A stretch of DNA of 64,000 nt, taken from positions 1,085,001 through 1,149,000 of the forward strand of contig WPIO01000113.1 in assembly GCA_009760855.2 (NCBI GenBank). The letters are read 5' to 3'. The notes below the pieces were generated by a model. It did not search any database. It saw only the letters and a list, made by a program, of their open reading frames with translations, and was not told where the DNA came from. The stretch's first letter is position 1; each line of letters begins with the position of its first letter. Positions 31,956 to 43,729 of the stretch are shown one piece after another. The position numbers were made by a program, and so were the translations under genes. This DNA comes from Cristatella mucedo (lineage: Eukaryota; Bryozoa; Phylactolaemata; Cristatellidae).

Positions 31956-32464
31956 CCAGGAGGTGGGCATTTGACCGCTCCCCCATCTGGCTGGGCAGCG
32001 ATCTTGGCAGCCCGTTACTCCATTGGCCCTCTTGGAAAGTCACAAAAGACGAAATCACTTCCTTCTTTCCATTTGATTGCAGGGCCTGGTTATTTTTTAA
32101 TTAAAAATTTCAGTTGCGCGCTACAGTTTCTAATTATTAGTAAGTTTTTTCGGAGCTGCGAAAACATGTTGCTTTGCCTGGCACCATGAGGAAAATTCCG
32201 ATTGCAGTTGGGAGGCTGTGCGAGGCCAAATGCGGTATGGAGTATTTCGAGCGAATCTAAACAAGGGACTTCCTTTCATATGAAACCAAGTGCATAGCTT
32301 GCCACATTCAATTCCCTCCCTTAAAGCAGCTTTTGGGTTGCCGATAGCTTAGTGTATGTGCATGGATGAATTAAATCTGCACACGGATGCCAGCAAGCTT
32401 TATTAAAATCAGTAAACATAAAACCGACATAATAGTTACGAGAAAAACACGTGAGATACAGATA
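31956..32464. other. Unannotated stretch
   Basis: No gene or repeat recognised. Confidence 0.4.
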
Positions 32465-32725
32465 TTAGAAAGCCTGATGCCTCTCTGCCAACTTATCTCT
32501 TGATAGATTTTAGCGAAATATATGTATCCTGTTCTAAGGTGACGTTTCATGAGACGAACAGATTAGATACGCGGTCAAGTCGCCTACTTTCAGCTGCATA
32601 ACATTGTTAAAAATCTTGCTTGTTTAGACAGCAAGTATTCCATGAATTGGTGAAATCAGTTCTCGACTTCTGCAACTCACTGCTTGCGGGTTTCCCGGCT
32701 TTACTACAAGCTGCAAGTGAGTGTA
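32465..32725 (+). mobile_element. LINE-A fragment, degenerate
   Basis: Words from the segment after the RT active site: CCAACTTATCTCTTGATAG, AGTCGCCTACTTTCAGCTGC, ATTGTTAAAAATCTTGCTTG, TCTCGACTTCTGCAACTCAC. Confidence 0.68.
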
Positions 32726-33185
32726 GCTTCTTCCGTCGGCTCAAAGCGTCCTCAACTTTAATATGCAATTACAGCCGGTACTGCAATCAGTTGAATTTGG
32801 AAACGCTTCATTCATCTAATTTCGAAACTCCTATGGCGCAGAATAAAACCGGCCTTTGCAGGTCCTTTGCACGAAAGCAGGCACGTGTATTGAGCTGTGT
32901 AAAAGTCGTTGAGCTCGGTGCCTTTATTTGCTGCAAGCGGCACAGTAGGTTTCCTCTGTGTTGGTGTCTGCCTCCTTCTGTAAAAGGCGATCCTTAATCC
33001 CTGCCTCTGGATAATGACGTCTGAGTCCTGCTGCCTTCAGGCTGCTGCCTTTGTCTGACTGAGGAGGCTGAAATCTAGCACGAAATAAATCGTTGGTCCA
33101 ATGACGATCCTCGTAGCAGAAAACCCTCCTGCTCATAATTACAGCCAACTCCAACCAGGTGCATCCCAAGATGTGGGAAATGGTA

Positions 33186-33765
33186 CCAGCTTTGGCTCTG
33201 TGACAAAGTTTCGTTGCTTTCCGAAACACGGCCACGGTGGTGTGATACTTTTTGCATAAGCTTCAAACACTACTGGCAAAAACATGACACTAAAAGTGGA
33301 GATTTCTTAGCTGATTCTTCAAAATCAGCCAGTAATGTACAGCTTGAAATTGTTGTGCGAGCCCCATAGGACGATGATTGTTGCTTATGAACGCCTAAGT
33401 GAGATTGCACGTAATTCTAGGACAAAACTCGTTGCGCTGTTTTCTATCCGAAGTGATCAGGGGCACAATTTTGACCCCTACACTTATTCTGAAAATTACA
33501 AGTGGATCGTAGTGGAAACATGGCGGCTCATTGGCTATGCTGGGCCGACGGAGGCCGGAGCATACTTGTTAGTTACATTAAATTCGTGGAGTTGACACTG
33601 GACAAAGTGTTATCTAATACTGCACGTTAAACCTCCGGCGTAGCAGCTCTGATTCTCGCCATCACTGACTGATCTCTGTTTTTAAAGTAACAGGTCGCCG
33701 GTTCGGCTGTGCCTTTGGAGATCATTTATATGAATTGGCTAGTGAAATAGGCTGTAACTTTCTGG
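33186..33765 (+). repeat. Dispersed repeat C, copy 2
   Basis: Partner of 4446-5210 without the (TA)n array: TTTCGTTGCTTTCCGAAACA, CATGACACTAAAAGTGG, AAAATTACAAGTGGATCG, ATTAAATTCGTGGAGTTGAC, GCTGTGCCTTTGGAGA. Same orientation, about 29 kb apart. Confidence 0.75.
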
Positions 33766-34830
33766 CTAAAGCTGAACTACTGTTGTTTATACTTCAGAAA
33801 TTACTTTCTATATTTCAGATTTTCAAATAATCGTCAAAAAATTCTAGCGGCCAAAATATAATGGCATTTATTCATTTAGTCCACTGCGAGTCAAATACGC
33901 ACTTCCGTGAAGTACATGGTGTGAAGAAATAGCCTCCGGTTAACAGCAGACCATTGGGGTTCGGAACACGAAAGCAACATTCAGTTGGCCGGTTTCTGGA
34001 AAACTCCTTTAGTTCACATGAATAAACATCAATGACTATCGATTGATGGATACTGCCAAATTAAAATGCGAGCCTTTTTTATTCTGAGCTAGATTATGGC
34101 TGGAGTGCGGTTTATATTTTACTCCGATCAAGTCATGAACATGTCTCATAATCTCACATGGGTGTCTAATACCTCATAATCTGCGATGGCTTTATCGTTT
34201 ACAATTATTTGCTTTGATCATTCTAGTGCCCGCCTTAATTCTGCTTTAACGCCGCCATCGCTCTGTGGAAGGTCGAGCGGGAAGTGTCGGGGTCTTGTTT
34301 GAATAAGGTATTTGCTACCTTTTCTGCCACAGCGTACTGCTATTGTCATCGCAGCTGCTGCTTGCTGCCCGCATCACGGATGCCTTTTCAATGACTGGCT
34401 TACAATTGCTTGAAGCGTTTGTTCCACCTGTAATAGTGCCAAGCTCGACTATGCAGCACTATTCGTGGCTCACTGTGCATTTTTCTCAAACTAGGTAAGT
34501 TCCTGCGGTGATAAAAATCATGTGCATCACTGAATCTCACTGTTTAACTTCGTGTGATATTTGAGTCCGTCTGGAATAGGGTCCATGGGACTTGCGAAGT
34601 TAGTGGATGGACTAAGCGGTTTATTGCATTGCTAGGTAAAGGCAAAGCCGACATGTAGTGCACCTAGGTTGCCAGTCATTAAAGTTCTAAAATGTGGCCT
34701 ATCTCCGCCAGAAGGCAGCTAAGTAGAAATATTAGTCTTAAATGTCCGCGAACTTTAATTGGACGGACTGTACAAAATAGATCGTGGTATTTTGGCCTCA
34801 CTCGTAAGTAGTTGTAGTCAGTGTATATGA
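33766..34830. other. Unannotated, with one weak exon-like frame
   Basis: A plus-strand open frame of about 62 codons (34308-34496) ends at a good donor (TAGGTAAGT at 34491) and passes a CAG acceptor at about 34350. No domain or database-type resemblance, so it is reported only as a candidate. Confidence 0.3.
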
Positions 34831-34831
34831 A

Positions 34832-36245
34832 ACGTAATGTATCTCCGTCTCTAACTCCACAAAGCCATAAAGTCTATGCGGGTGTTATGCATGAGAGTTG
34901 TGTATAGCGAACTCACAGCCTAAGGAGCTTTCGCTACGCATTCGGTAGCCAACAGACATCACCTCACCCAACAAAGAGAAAATGGAAAGCATAGCAGAGT
35001 CAGGAAAGCAGTTGGGGTAGTTAGTACCATGGAAGTAGCAGCTCCGGACTGCTGAAAAGTAATAGCCATAGTAGGCAGCAGGAGAGTAGTTGCTGTTGCA
35101 TAAGAATTTTGGAAGCGAGTTCCGCAGTATAGGACCAGCAGAGCTGAAGCTACTGTCGCCAACGGTCTTTAAGCGGAGGAATGCAACAGCTAATTTATTG
35201 TCTATGCAGGACCTGAGGGCGCGAAAAGGCTGGAACTGGTGCAGCAGTTCAGCTAGGTACGAAGGAGCCAAACCGTGGCGGGCCTTGTGGGTCAGCGCAA
35301 GAACTTTGCTCTGTATCCCTTAATCAACCGGCAGCCATCCTAGCTCTTTTAGCAAAGGAGACATGTGGTTAAACCTCTAAGACTTGAAAACTAGCCATGC
35401 AGCCATATTCGTATCCAGCTACATTGGCCTAGTTGCCTGTTTTGGTAGCCAAGCCAAAAGAGAATTACAATAGCTTAGCCCAGACAGAACTAGGAGCTAG
35501 TAAAATGTTTTGCCACTGTGGAAGAAGCTCCTAATCTTAGATAGGGATCGGACGTGATGGCTTGCTGTAGAAGCAATCTTCTGAATGGAGCTTAAAGTTT
35601 TAAAATGTATGCAGCTGTCCAAAACGACACCTAAATTTCGAGCACTTGTTCGCACAACAGCATCGCCTATTAGAAGAACAAAGCCTCTTAATCCAGCCCA
35701 CACGCTTAGGGTGTCCTATGAGCAGCAGTTCGGTTTTATCATCATTTAGTTTCAAGAATATTTCCTACACCGAGGATCTAATGGCGGCAAGGCAAGCATT
35801 CAGTTGATCAGTTGCTGCAGTAGATTCCAACAGCTTGAAGGACAAATACAGCTGAGTATCGCCAGCATAAAAGTGATATACTAATCCACGGGCCTTAATC
35901 ACTTTTCCCAGAGGTTGAGTATAAATGGAGAACAGCAAGCGACCGAGGACGAACCCTTGAGGGACTCCACAGGTGACCCGTCTCGTGAGTGAGACCTGAC
36001 CCCCACAGGACACGGATTGAACACGATCAGACAAATACGATTTAAACCACACCAGTGCCTCATCTGCCAGACCGATCGTAGTTCTCAATCGTTCAAGTAG
36101 AACGTCGCGATCAATGGTGCCGAAGGCAGCTGATAGATCTAGCAGAGCTAGGGCTGTGATATTCTCGCCATCGTTGTCACATAGAATGTTATTGTTAACA
36201 CGGAGGAGAGCAGTTTCAGCTGTATAGACTTACAGATCCTGCCTT
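34832..36245 (-). mobile_element. LINE-B, longest copy in the window (RT to 3' tail)
   Basis: In order on the minus strand: ITALALLDLSAAF (RT motif A), ALVWFKSYLSDRVQSVSCGG, GVPQGFVLGRLLF (GVPQGSVLGPLLF motif), YHFYAGDTQLYLSF (YADD box, now YAGD), NLGVVLDSCIHFKTL, then APSYLAELLHQFQPFRALRS and the family 3' UTR and tail. Stops and frameshifts separate the parts; the catalytic Asp of the YADD box is altered. The endonuclease half is absent. It retains the uninterrupted SINE-2 target site near 35375. Confidence 0.92.
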
Positions 36246-37370
36246 GGAGCACCGTCACTAACGTTTGACTACTCCGGTGGAAAGTCACACTTAGTCTAGC
36301 CGTTTTTCTAGACTCTCATTATGGCGGAGTTAATGGTAATGTCTATTGCAACCGAGAATCTAATTATAAAACTGAGCTCTGGAATGCTGCTTTGTTAGTC
36401 CCGAGTACTCTTGATGGGCTGCATTTTCATTCTTAATTTCCCAGCAATGCCTGTTCTCAGTAATGCCATGTTCATAGCAATGCCAATATGGTAATTTCTT
36501 GTCGATAGGTGCTTGGGGACGTACGCTTTAAGGTCTTGTATCGGTACCTGCTTTGGACTACTCAATCCTAGATTACGACATACCAGCCAGCCGAAGTGTA
36601 TCCCCTAAATACCTCCTACAGGTAGCTTAACAGCATAGTTTATGTGGCTAGAATGAAGATTTAGTGCTCTGAGAGTGCAATGTAAATGTATTACAAATAT
36701 CATCACACTTGTGAGATGAGTAATAATTTTGTGTCATGGTCTGTATTGATATTATTGAACTCGTGCTGCTGTTCGTGCGGTTTCTCATGGGGTGATTTAC
36801 CAACAGCGTCTACTGCTGCTTGCATGTCGGGAAAAATATGGTGTTGACCGACTAGAACTTAGTATCGAGATCTATGTCAGCGATCGCTTTATTTGAATTA
36901 GTGCATCTGCTGATCGCATCTTGACGTAATCCTGTAAACTTGACTGCAGCACCAATACCGAGAACATGTGTGTCAATATAAACAAGTTGCACGGCAGCAT
37001 CGGCATCCAGTAGCAGCTGACAGATATGCGGTTATTATTTCGTAGAGTCTGATGGTGACAGTGCGTCTTGAATGGCAGCCACTCACGGGAAGCAATCAGC
37101 CCAACGCGCTCTGCTCTTATGAGACGGGAGGCCGGTTTGCCACCCGCCGATCCGAAGGCAGAGCGCGACGGGTGAGCAGTGCCTTGTTTCGTTGCACCCC
37201 ACAAGTTTACTCGGTGAGATTTCAACCAGGATGTGATCGGTCGACCAGTTGCTGTTTCCTCGGAGGCTCTCGAGGAGATTCTGCTGCTACATCGCCACCA
37301 TTAATGGAACTGAAAATTGAGTTATGCTATCGAATCGTCTTACGCATCGTCTTCGACGTGCTCAAATGCT
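36246..37370. other. Mostly unannotated
   Basis: A faint LINE-A-tail-like segment lies at 36640-36690. The GC-richer patch at 37050-37230 gives open frames on both strands without a domain. Confidence 0.4.
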
Positions 37371-37437
37371 TCCCTTGCAGCAAATATAGAGTGCCTAGAA
37401 AGAGATAGTTTTCTGATGGCGCTATACAAATGCTTCC
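37371..37437 (+). mobile_element. LINE-A tail fragment
   Basis: CTTGCAGCAAATATAGAGTG, CCTAGAAAGAGATAGTTTTC, GATGGCGCTATACAAATG. It precedes a reverse SINE-1. Confidence 0.68.
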
Positions 37438-37454
37438 TCGCAACTATTAATATA

Positions 37455-37572
37455 GCAATATATATTTATATAATAGGCGCTTCCCATATGCCGCGGGACT
37501 CGAGCCCACGACCTCGGCCAGACTTAGGTCGGGGCGAGCACCTTAACCACTAGGCCAAACCACCGCCGCGCA
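37455..37572 (-). mobile_element. SINE-1, reverse, hairpin deleted
   Basis: B-box-like GGGACTCGAGCCCACGACCT and head (CGAGCACCTTAACCACTAGG) are well kept. The tail jumps from TATATAA to TAGGCGCTTC, so the middle of the hairpin is missing. Confidence 0.85.
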
Positions 37573-38574
37573 TTCATCTCCTGCAGTGACATGTTGGAAA
37601 ATAGCACCCTCGTTTCAGGGTTAGTGGTGATACTCAAGCATCACCTACTGCTGACGCCATAGCTGCCTTCATCCATCCTATGCTATTCGGCCACAAGCTT
37701 AGCGATCTAGCGTCTGTCGACTAAATGCCTCTGCAGTGTTGTTAGAAGAATGACAGTGTCATTCTCTGATGTTTATGTATATAATCCTGCAAATTAATCT
37801 AAGCTGAGACCATACGGCATTTCTTAGAGTCCAGACAAACATAATAATAATAAGATAGAATTGTTAAGAGCAATGAGACAGAGAAAATTTTTAAGCACTG
37901 ACTCTGCAGTTCCAACGAAAGTATGTAAATCATGTAGTGATAGCATAAAATGAAAACTAGAAGTTTTTTATCACCCTCCGTAATTCAATATATTTGTAGT
38001 TGCTTCGCATACGCTTCAGAGGAAGCAGGTCATTTGGGTGATAAAGCAGTATTCCCTCTCGCTCACACGAGCAAACAAAGAATGGTTCACACAGAGCGAG
38101 CTAATGCTTGGGTAACACGTGGTTTCTCGGCTTCTTTCTTCGAAGGTACAGCACTAAGAAGTCAGTCAGAAGTTAGTCAGATGAGCAGGTTACGTGTTGC
38201 GAGACTGATTTGGAAGCTGCTGATTAAGTTTTGTTGACTGCACTACACGCAGCCTCGGTAGACTCTGCAATAAATGCATTAAATGCATATCAATAAATAT
38301 ATCAATAGGTGCATTAAATCTGTAATCGATTGGCCGACGGTTAACGAATACTGACTAGCTGTGCTGTGAAACGGCACACAGAGACCCAGTATTAATATTC
38401 GAACCGAGCCGCTGGAGATTGCAAGACAGTCTTTGCTTGAAGTTACTTACAGACGTTCCTTCAGACTAGCGGCTCTGGCGATAATGACAGTAACAAAAAC
38501 AAAGAGAGGCTAATGTAGCGCGGAAGACCGTGTATTCACAACCTGCACGAAGGGAATGTCAGGATGCCTAGGCT
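37573..38574. other. Unannotated stretch
   Basis: The frame at 37950-38237 (+) has no recognised domain. Tandem-like AATGCATTAAATGCAT / ATCAATAAATATATCAAT words lie at 38272-38320. Confidence 0.45.
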
Positions 38575-39055
38575 TGAGCAAGCTTAGGTAGGCGAGGAGC
38601 TAACCTGGGAGTGGTTAAGGAGACGGTTGATCGTCGACATCAGAAATTTTAGAATTCGAATCTGCGATTTAACAAATTTTTTACAAAAGCTTTACGGCTT
38701 CTATTTGGATCGATTGGTTCGATCTACGTCATTACTCGTATGACTGTCTATGGGCAGTCAGTCCTGATCTTTTGTATGATCATATTCAAGCTTGCGCTTA
38801 GCAGACCCAGCTAGTTTAATGTCTGTGGTAAACCAAAGGCAATCTGGACAAGGACACACAGTGTGCTTAGTCCGAGGTGCAACTCATCGAGCATGTCAGC
38901 TAGTGTCGCGGTGTACCAATCCACCAATGATGACAAGCCGGAAGGGAGCTGAGCAGCAGAGTTGAAGCAGATATTTTCGTACGAACAGCATCGATGTCAA
39001 GGGTCTTGAGGTTTTGTGATTCACAGGTGATTTTAGATGAGGAGGAGGAGGGCAC
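38575..39055 (-). mobile_element. LINE-A endonuclease-RT linker region
   Basis: Reverse match to the segment found at 53325-53560 and 61860-61900: on the minus strand a ...TLDIDAVRTKIS-like stretch, LADMLDEL, then GLTVHRQ-like residues and the HLLNHSQV-like segment near 38620. Stops break it. It is truncated at both ends, so it is an internal piece. Confidence 0.72.
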
Positions 39056-39214
39056 ACATTATGGCTACGCCTCTTAGTGTACAGTGGCACTCTCGGATCA
39101 AGCTAGCATCGCAAGGGCGATCGGGGTACGGACATTTCCCCCTGGACATTCCCCCCTCCGACACTTCCTCCCCCCGAACATTTACCCCCTGGGGTAGGAC
39201 ATTTCCCCCTGGGG

Positions 39215-39345
39215 TGTAGGGTTTAGGGCTTGGGGCTTTAGGGTTTAGATTTAATAGGGTTTACGGTTTATGGTTGAGGGCTTAAGATTTCGGGTTTAGG
39301 GTTTGGGATTTAGGGTTTAGGGTTTGGGATTTAGGGTTTAGGGCG
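39215..39345 (+). repeat. Degenerate telomere-like (TTTAGGG)n
   Basis: At least seven exact TTTAGGG heptamers within about 130 bp, mixed with variants such as TTTGGGA and TTTACGG. Most animals have TTAGGG, so this is either an interstitial relic or a simple repeat. Confidence 0.82.
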
Positions 39346-39363
39346 GGTTTTGCCTCCGCCGCC

Positions 39364-39439
39364 TACTCCCAAAGCCTGGAACTCCCTCCCGACTTGCGTC
39401 AGGACATCCCCTGACTTGACCGCATTTAAAAAGAACTCA
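39364..39439 (+). mobile_element. Internal LINE-A fragment
   Basis: Equivalent to YSQSLELPPDLRQDIP-type coding of other copies (CCCAAAGCCTGGAACTCC; CATCCCCTGACTTGACC). It lacks the LINE 3' end, so it was not a simple retrotransposition. Confidence 0.78.
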
Positions 39440-39546
39440 CCACCGCCGCCGCTCGCTCCATTAGAAGCCATCTTTCCAATCCATCCCTCCTTTCAACTAC
39501 ATTGAGTTGATTTTATTTTGATAGAGCGTGAACTTCATTTGATCAT

Positions 39547-39730
39547 TACCCTATTTTCCAACAAATAAGACCCACCTAGTTGTAAGACGCACCCGTATAT
39601 AAGACGCGGGTTTGGATGATTTGTGTAAAAAATATTTTACTTAAGACGCACCCATAAAAAGACGCACCCCGGGGGCGGGGCACGTAAAACTTGTATAAGA
39701 CGCATCTTATATACGCAAAAACACCACTAT
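39547..39730. repeat. MITE-like repeat with TATAAGACGCACC units
   Basis: CCCTATTTTCC then repeated AAGACGCACC units in one direction and a closing GTATAAGACGCATCTTATAT palindrome. Similar AAGACGCACC repeats are, from memory, widespread in animal genomes; I cannot name the superfamily with confidence. Confidence 0.6.
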
Positions 39731-39929
39731 ATATACATATATATATATATACATATATCTGTATTTTTAGTTATACATTCATTAACGTAAGGGTAAATAT
39801 CTTGCCCCGGAGGCAATGTCCGGGGTAAATGCCATATGGTCCACCGGGAGGGAAATGTCCAGGGGGAGGGATCGTTCGGGGGAATGTCCTACAATCGGGC
39901 TATAGCCCTTGTGACATCAGCCCTCCAGT

Positions 39930-40560
39930 CTCCCTTCTACTCTTCCTATTAAAGATACTGGAATGAGTTGTGGTAAACCAGCTGAATTATTATCTTGGTA
40001 CCTCAAACCTAGCAAGTAAGTTCTAGTCTGCATTCAGAGCTAATCACTCAACACAGTCAGCATTGTTTATGTTGCATAACAAACTTATCAGGAATTCAGA
40101 AGAGTATCTCTGCTTTTTTTGCTGGGTCTTCCGGAAGCCTTTGATACCATGGATCACCAAGCCCTTCTTGAGCACCGGCCGGGGCATCTCTGAAACTGCC
40201 CTTCGATGATTCAGATTTTGTCTCAGTGCGAAACTCCACAATATTGATGTGAAAGGACTAAGTTCATAAGAAGGACGGCTGAATTACGGAGTACCTCATG
40301 GCTTAATGTTCAGTCCGCTCCTTTTCAAAGTTTTAACTCTCCCTCTCACCGAGGAATTTGCCAGGTACAACCTAGATTTTCACTCCTATGCAGGCGATAC
40401 TCAGTTTTCCTTTGCTTTAATTCCACTCAGCCTACCGGCATGCCGAATTCTCTACTCACTCTTGCTGCAAGTATTCCTGGCATTCGCACATAGTTGGCAG
40501 CAAACTTTCTCAAAAATGAAATGACGACCAAACTAACTTGCTACTGTTGTGTGCACCTGC
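39930..40560 (+). mobile_element. LINE-A-like RT remnant
   Basis: Order of segments follows LINE-A: GAATGAGTTGTGGTAAACCA, then LLGLPEAFDTMDHQALLEH-like coding, PHGLMFSPLLFKVLTLPLTE, NLDFHSYAGDTQFSFALIPL. The YADD box reads YAGD. Diverged enough to be an old subfamily. Confidence 0.75.
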
Positions 40561-40844
40561 GGTTTCTGCTGTTTTAATTAGCAAAGCGCCTTGACACTAA
40601 TGTACATGCTTCACCTGTAGCCGATAGATAAGCCATTGACGCAGCGAAGTCTCGGGCCACTAGTTATATTTCTTGTCGTCTGCTATGATTCATCGAGCCT
40701 CGGTATGATTACGCCTTGATAGTAATAAAGGGAGAGCCTCGTTTACTACGCACGTTCGCCCGCTGTGTCTCCGTGAGACCCGACAAGACCTGCCGCCGCC
40801 GAAGCCACTTTTATACAACGTTATTAACAAAAAAAGTACGACTC

Positions 40845-41005
40845 TGAACGTAGAAAGATTATCTCTCAAAATTGGTTCTGCCGGCATTTGTCCTGTTTGC
40901 ATCTGCATGAAATCTAGGTCTTCTGCTCCAAAGTCACATTCCACAAGATGCGCCTCATCAGCGCTATTGCCGATTCTGCCTACTTTCAGCTGCAATGAAA
41001 TTATG
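40845..41005 (+). mobile_element. LINE-A fragment, degenerate
   Basis: AAAATTGGTTCTGCCGGCAT, TTGCATCTGCATGAAATCTA and TTCTGCCTACTTTCAGCTGC match the segment after the RT active site. Confidence 0.65.
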
Positions 41006-41039
41006 CTAGCGGATAGACATCGTGAGCTAATTGGCAGCC

Positions 41040-42040
41040 ACGTTATCTTATGAACTGGGCCCCAGCCTGAGAGTAGCCTCTTCCGATTGGTCACGTGGTT
41101 GTGGCTCTGCCCTAGTAACTCTGCTATCACACTTACCCTCCAAATAGGAGCAGTCTCGTTTCCAAAGTTCTAGCCTTCGGGCCGGCTTTACCACCCTGCC
41201 AGACCTTGATGTCACGTGCTCTTGAGAGGTGTGCGTCTTATAGGCAAAACTTTGAGACTGATCTTCCGCCGCCATTGTAGGGTTCGGTAGATCTAGGGAA
41301 GTGCCGAGAGATTGGCTGTTAGTGACCTGTAGATCGGTGTCATTCGGCGTAAGATGCCTTTCTGTTCCGTCGACGTGTTCTGTCATTGTCAGCCTACACG
41401 ACAAACGACCGAGGTGTACCAGCTTGTGGGGTCACGATTGAACCTTCGCTCCAGCTGTTTTCACCATCGGTCCGCACTGATACCTACTGGTCGGTTTGAA
41501 GATGTTGAAGCGGGCAAGCAGAAAGGTGGCCTTGATGGTGCCGTCGGAGCTCTTTTTCGCAGTTGCCGTTGAGTTTCGCCGGCTCCTTTTCCGGCCACTG
41601 CGGTTCAACGAGGAGCACGAGGGAGCGCGAGCAGCACCGTCCCCATAAACAGTTGTGCTCGGCTGAAGCCTGCAGAGGTGCAATGGGTCGACGTCTGATT
41701 CATTAGAGCGAGTCACTTATCAGGCAACTTCGTAATAGATTTGGCTGTTTGCACCACACTTTCCGGTTTTCCGTTCGCTTGTGGAAAGTGTGTGCTAGTC
41801 GTGGTGTGGTTGAATGCGAACATCTCACGGAAGCACCAAATTCGTGAGACGAGAATTTCGGATCATTATCAAACTGTAATGACTCCGATATGCCCCGTTG
41901 AGCAAATGTAGACTGTCGTTCTGCCACCAATTCTGTGGTCGTTGCTTTTAAAGTTGGATACGAACGGCTCACCCGCAATGGCATACCAAAATAACCTCAA
42001 CGAGTTTTAACATCTGTATTTCCACACGGCCCCGAGCAAG
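41040..42040 (-). mobile_element. Ty3/gypsy retrotransposon remnant: integrase and Pol C-terminus
   Basis: Minus-strand peptides in order: TTELVAERQSTFAQRGISES, LQFDNDPKFSSHEFG (integrase core, where SDNGPQF is usual), an HSTTPRLAHTF-like stretch, then a basic tail and SRSGRVVKPARRLE, a typical gypsy Pol C-terminal motif. Stops and frameshifts interrupt it. The canonical NG of the core motif is replaced. No LTR, protease or RT is recognised beside it. Confidence 0.75.
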
Positions 42041-42270
42041 CCGGCCAGCACTCGACCACCGCGACAGGCGTTCCTATCGAAACTGTCCTATCCCTCTGCC
42101 GGCAGCGACACCCAACTGGCTAAACCACCATGGCCATAAATCGTAATCGCCTATAGACAGGCAGCACTGCCATAAACTATGCTGGGCAATAAACTGGTCT
42201 TAGTGGGAATGACTAGACATGTCGAGACACATCGTCTCAGCTCCAAGACTACCTGGATACTCGGTCTTAG
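42041..42270. other. Unannotated stretch
   Basis: May be further decayed gypsy sequence; nothing definite. Confidence 0.35.
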
Positions 42271-42590
42271 GTCAGAATATCCCCTAACTTGACCACATTT
42301 AAAAAGAACCTAAAAACACACCTATTTAGGACGGCATTTAGTGGGCCCCTGTGATTCGTCCTTCACGTGCTTATGCGTGCTGACACTGTGCATGCTGCCA
42401 CTAACCACATTTGCATGCTGACCCTGTGCATGTCAACCCTAATCACGTTATTTATGTTGTTTATCAAGCATGAAATTACTCACCATTCAATTGCATTTCC
42501 CTTTGCAGCAAATGTAAAGCGCCTAGAAAGAGATTGAGTTCTCTGAGGGCGCTTTATCAAGTGCTTTATTATTATTATTACTATTATAAG
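42271..42590 (+). mobile_element. LINE-A 3' end
   Basis: Last ORF codons (frame-intact near TTFKKNLKTHLFRTAFSG-like), complete 3' UTR, intact hairpin (AAAGCGCC ... GGCGCTTT) and (ATT)n. Confidence 0.9.
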
Positions 42591-42654
42591 GTACGGCTAG
42601 CTGAGTAGCTGAGTAGCAGTTACGTCCGGCGGGGTACATGCCCGAACCATTTGA

Positions 42655-43415
42655 GCACTTCTGCCGATAGAACTTAGGTCTGTAACCGAGTTCCGCATGT
42701 CAGAGGCTATTTCCCGCCAAAGCCCGCCATACTCCTGCCACGCAGCCGCTCGCCATGCCGCTGAGCTAGGGTAAGACGAGCGGCCGTCAGGTTAGACCTC
42801 TTTATAATATCGCATACGCCAAACAACAACAGGGGAACTAAGCAAGTCTACAGGAGAAGTTCCTATACGACGTACACTAAAGGGACGCAAGACGACGCCG
42901 CAAACGCGAACAAACGTGTTAGTTGGTCAGTTGACTGCCGCAGTCCCGCCGTTGTACCGACTCCGTTCCAACAGTACGAGCGTACGCCGTAAAAGATCCG
43001 TCTAGCTGAGTAACTGCTAGGCTAGTCGGAGTCGACGTCCACCACAGTCGAGAGCTTCCGCCGAAAGAAGCCAACTCACGGGGGGCCACGTACAGGATAC
43101 ACGGGGAACGCGGAATATACAGATCACGACAACGAGCGTTCTGTCCAGCTCCGCTCGGGCCTTGGGCGCTCGTCGCCTTCCGTGCGTGGCCACATCGCCG
43201 GAGCACGCCTGCACCCATCCAGGTGCATAACTCGGCCAGACCGGGAGCCTCCAATACCATAACTTAATCAGCCAACTATCCTTACCCAAGAGCCCCAGTG
43301 ACCTCTCGTCACCGCACGTTCGGCCATACCGTAGGTCAGACCCCGGCCTAGCCGGTGACCCTTACCACATTAAAGCGTCGTGTCCCAGCCAACCGAAACT
43401 AGCTTGGGTACAGGT
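42655..43415 (-). repeat. Dispersed repeat E, copy 2
   Basis: Reverse-oriented partner of 13553-14375, uninterrupted where copy 1 holds a LINE-A tail. It includes the TATA-like ATATTATAAAGAGG (reverse) near 42806. Direct repeats of AGCTGAGTAGCTGAGTAGC at 42598-42617 lie just beyond its 3' edge. Confidence 0.85.
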
Positions 43416-43700
43416 CTATAATAATAATAATAATAATAATGCACTTGATAAAGCGCCCTCAGAGAACTTAATCTTTTTCTATGCGCTTTACATTTACTGC
43501 AAAGGGAAATGCAATTGAATGGTAAGTAAAATCATGCTTGAAAAACAAACAAAATGAATAATATGATTAGGGGTGACATGCACAGGCTCAGCATGCAAAT
43601 GTGGTTAGTGGCAGCATGCACAGTGTCAGTATGCATAAGCACATGAACGACGAATCACAGGGACTCACTAAATGCTGTCCTAAATAGGTGTGTCTTTAAG
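43416..43700 (-). mobile_element. LINE-A 3' end
   Basis: (ATT)n, hairpin, full 3' UTR, truncated at GTGTGTCTTTAAG. It begins at the exact edge of repeat E copy 2. Confidence 0.88.
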
Positions 43701-43729
43701 TATGCCCTTTCGGGGGCTGACTCCCAGGC

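Larger units (their letters stand above)
39105..39905. repeat. Composite element with inverted GGACATTTCCCC arms
   Basis: Left arm (39127-39212) repeats GGACATTTCCCCCTGG-type units; right arm (39790-39900) carries the inverse (GGGAAATGTCCAGGGGG, GGGGGAATGTCC). Between them lie telomere-like repeats, a LINE-A fragment and a TATAAGACGCACC repeat. The arms suggest a non-autonomous DNA element or terminal repeats of one; no transposase is seen. Confidence 0.6.
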
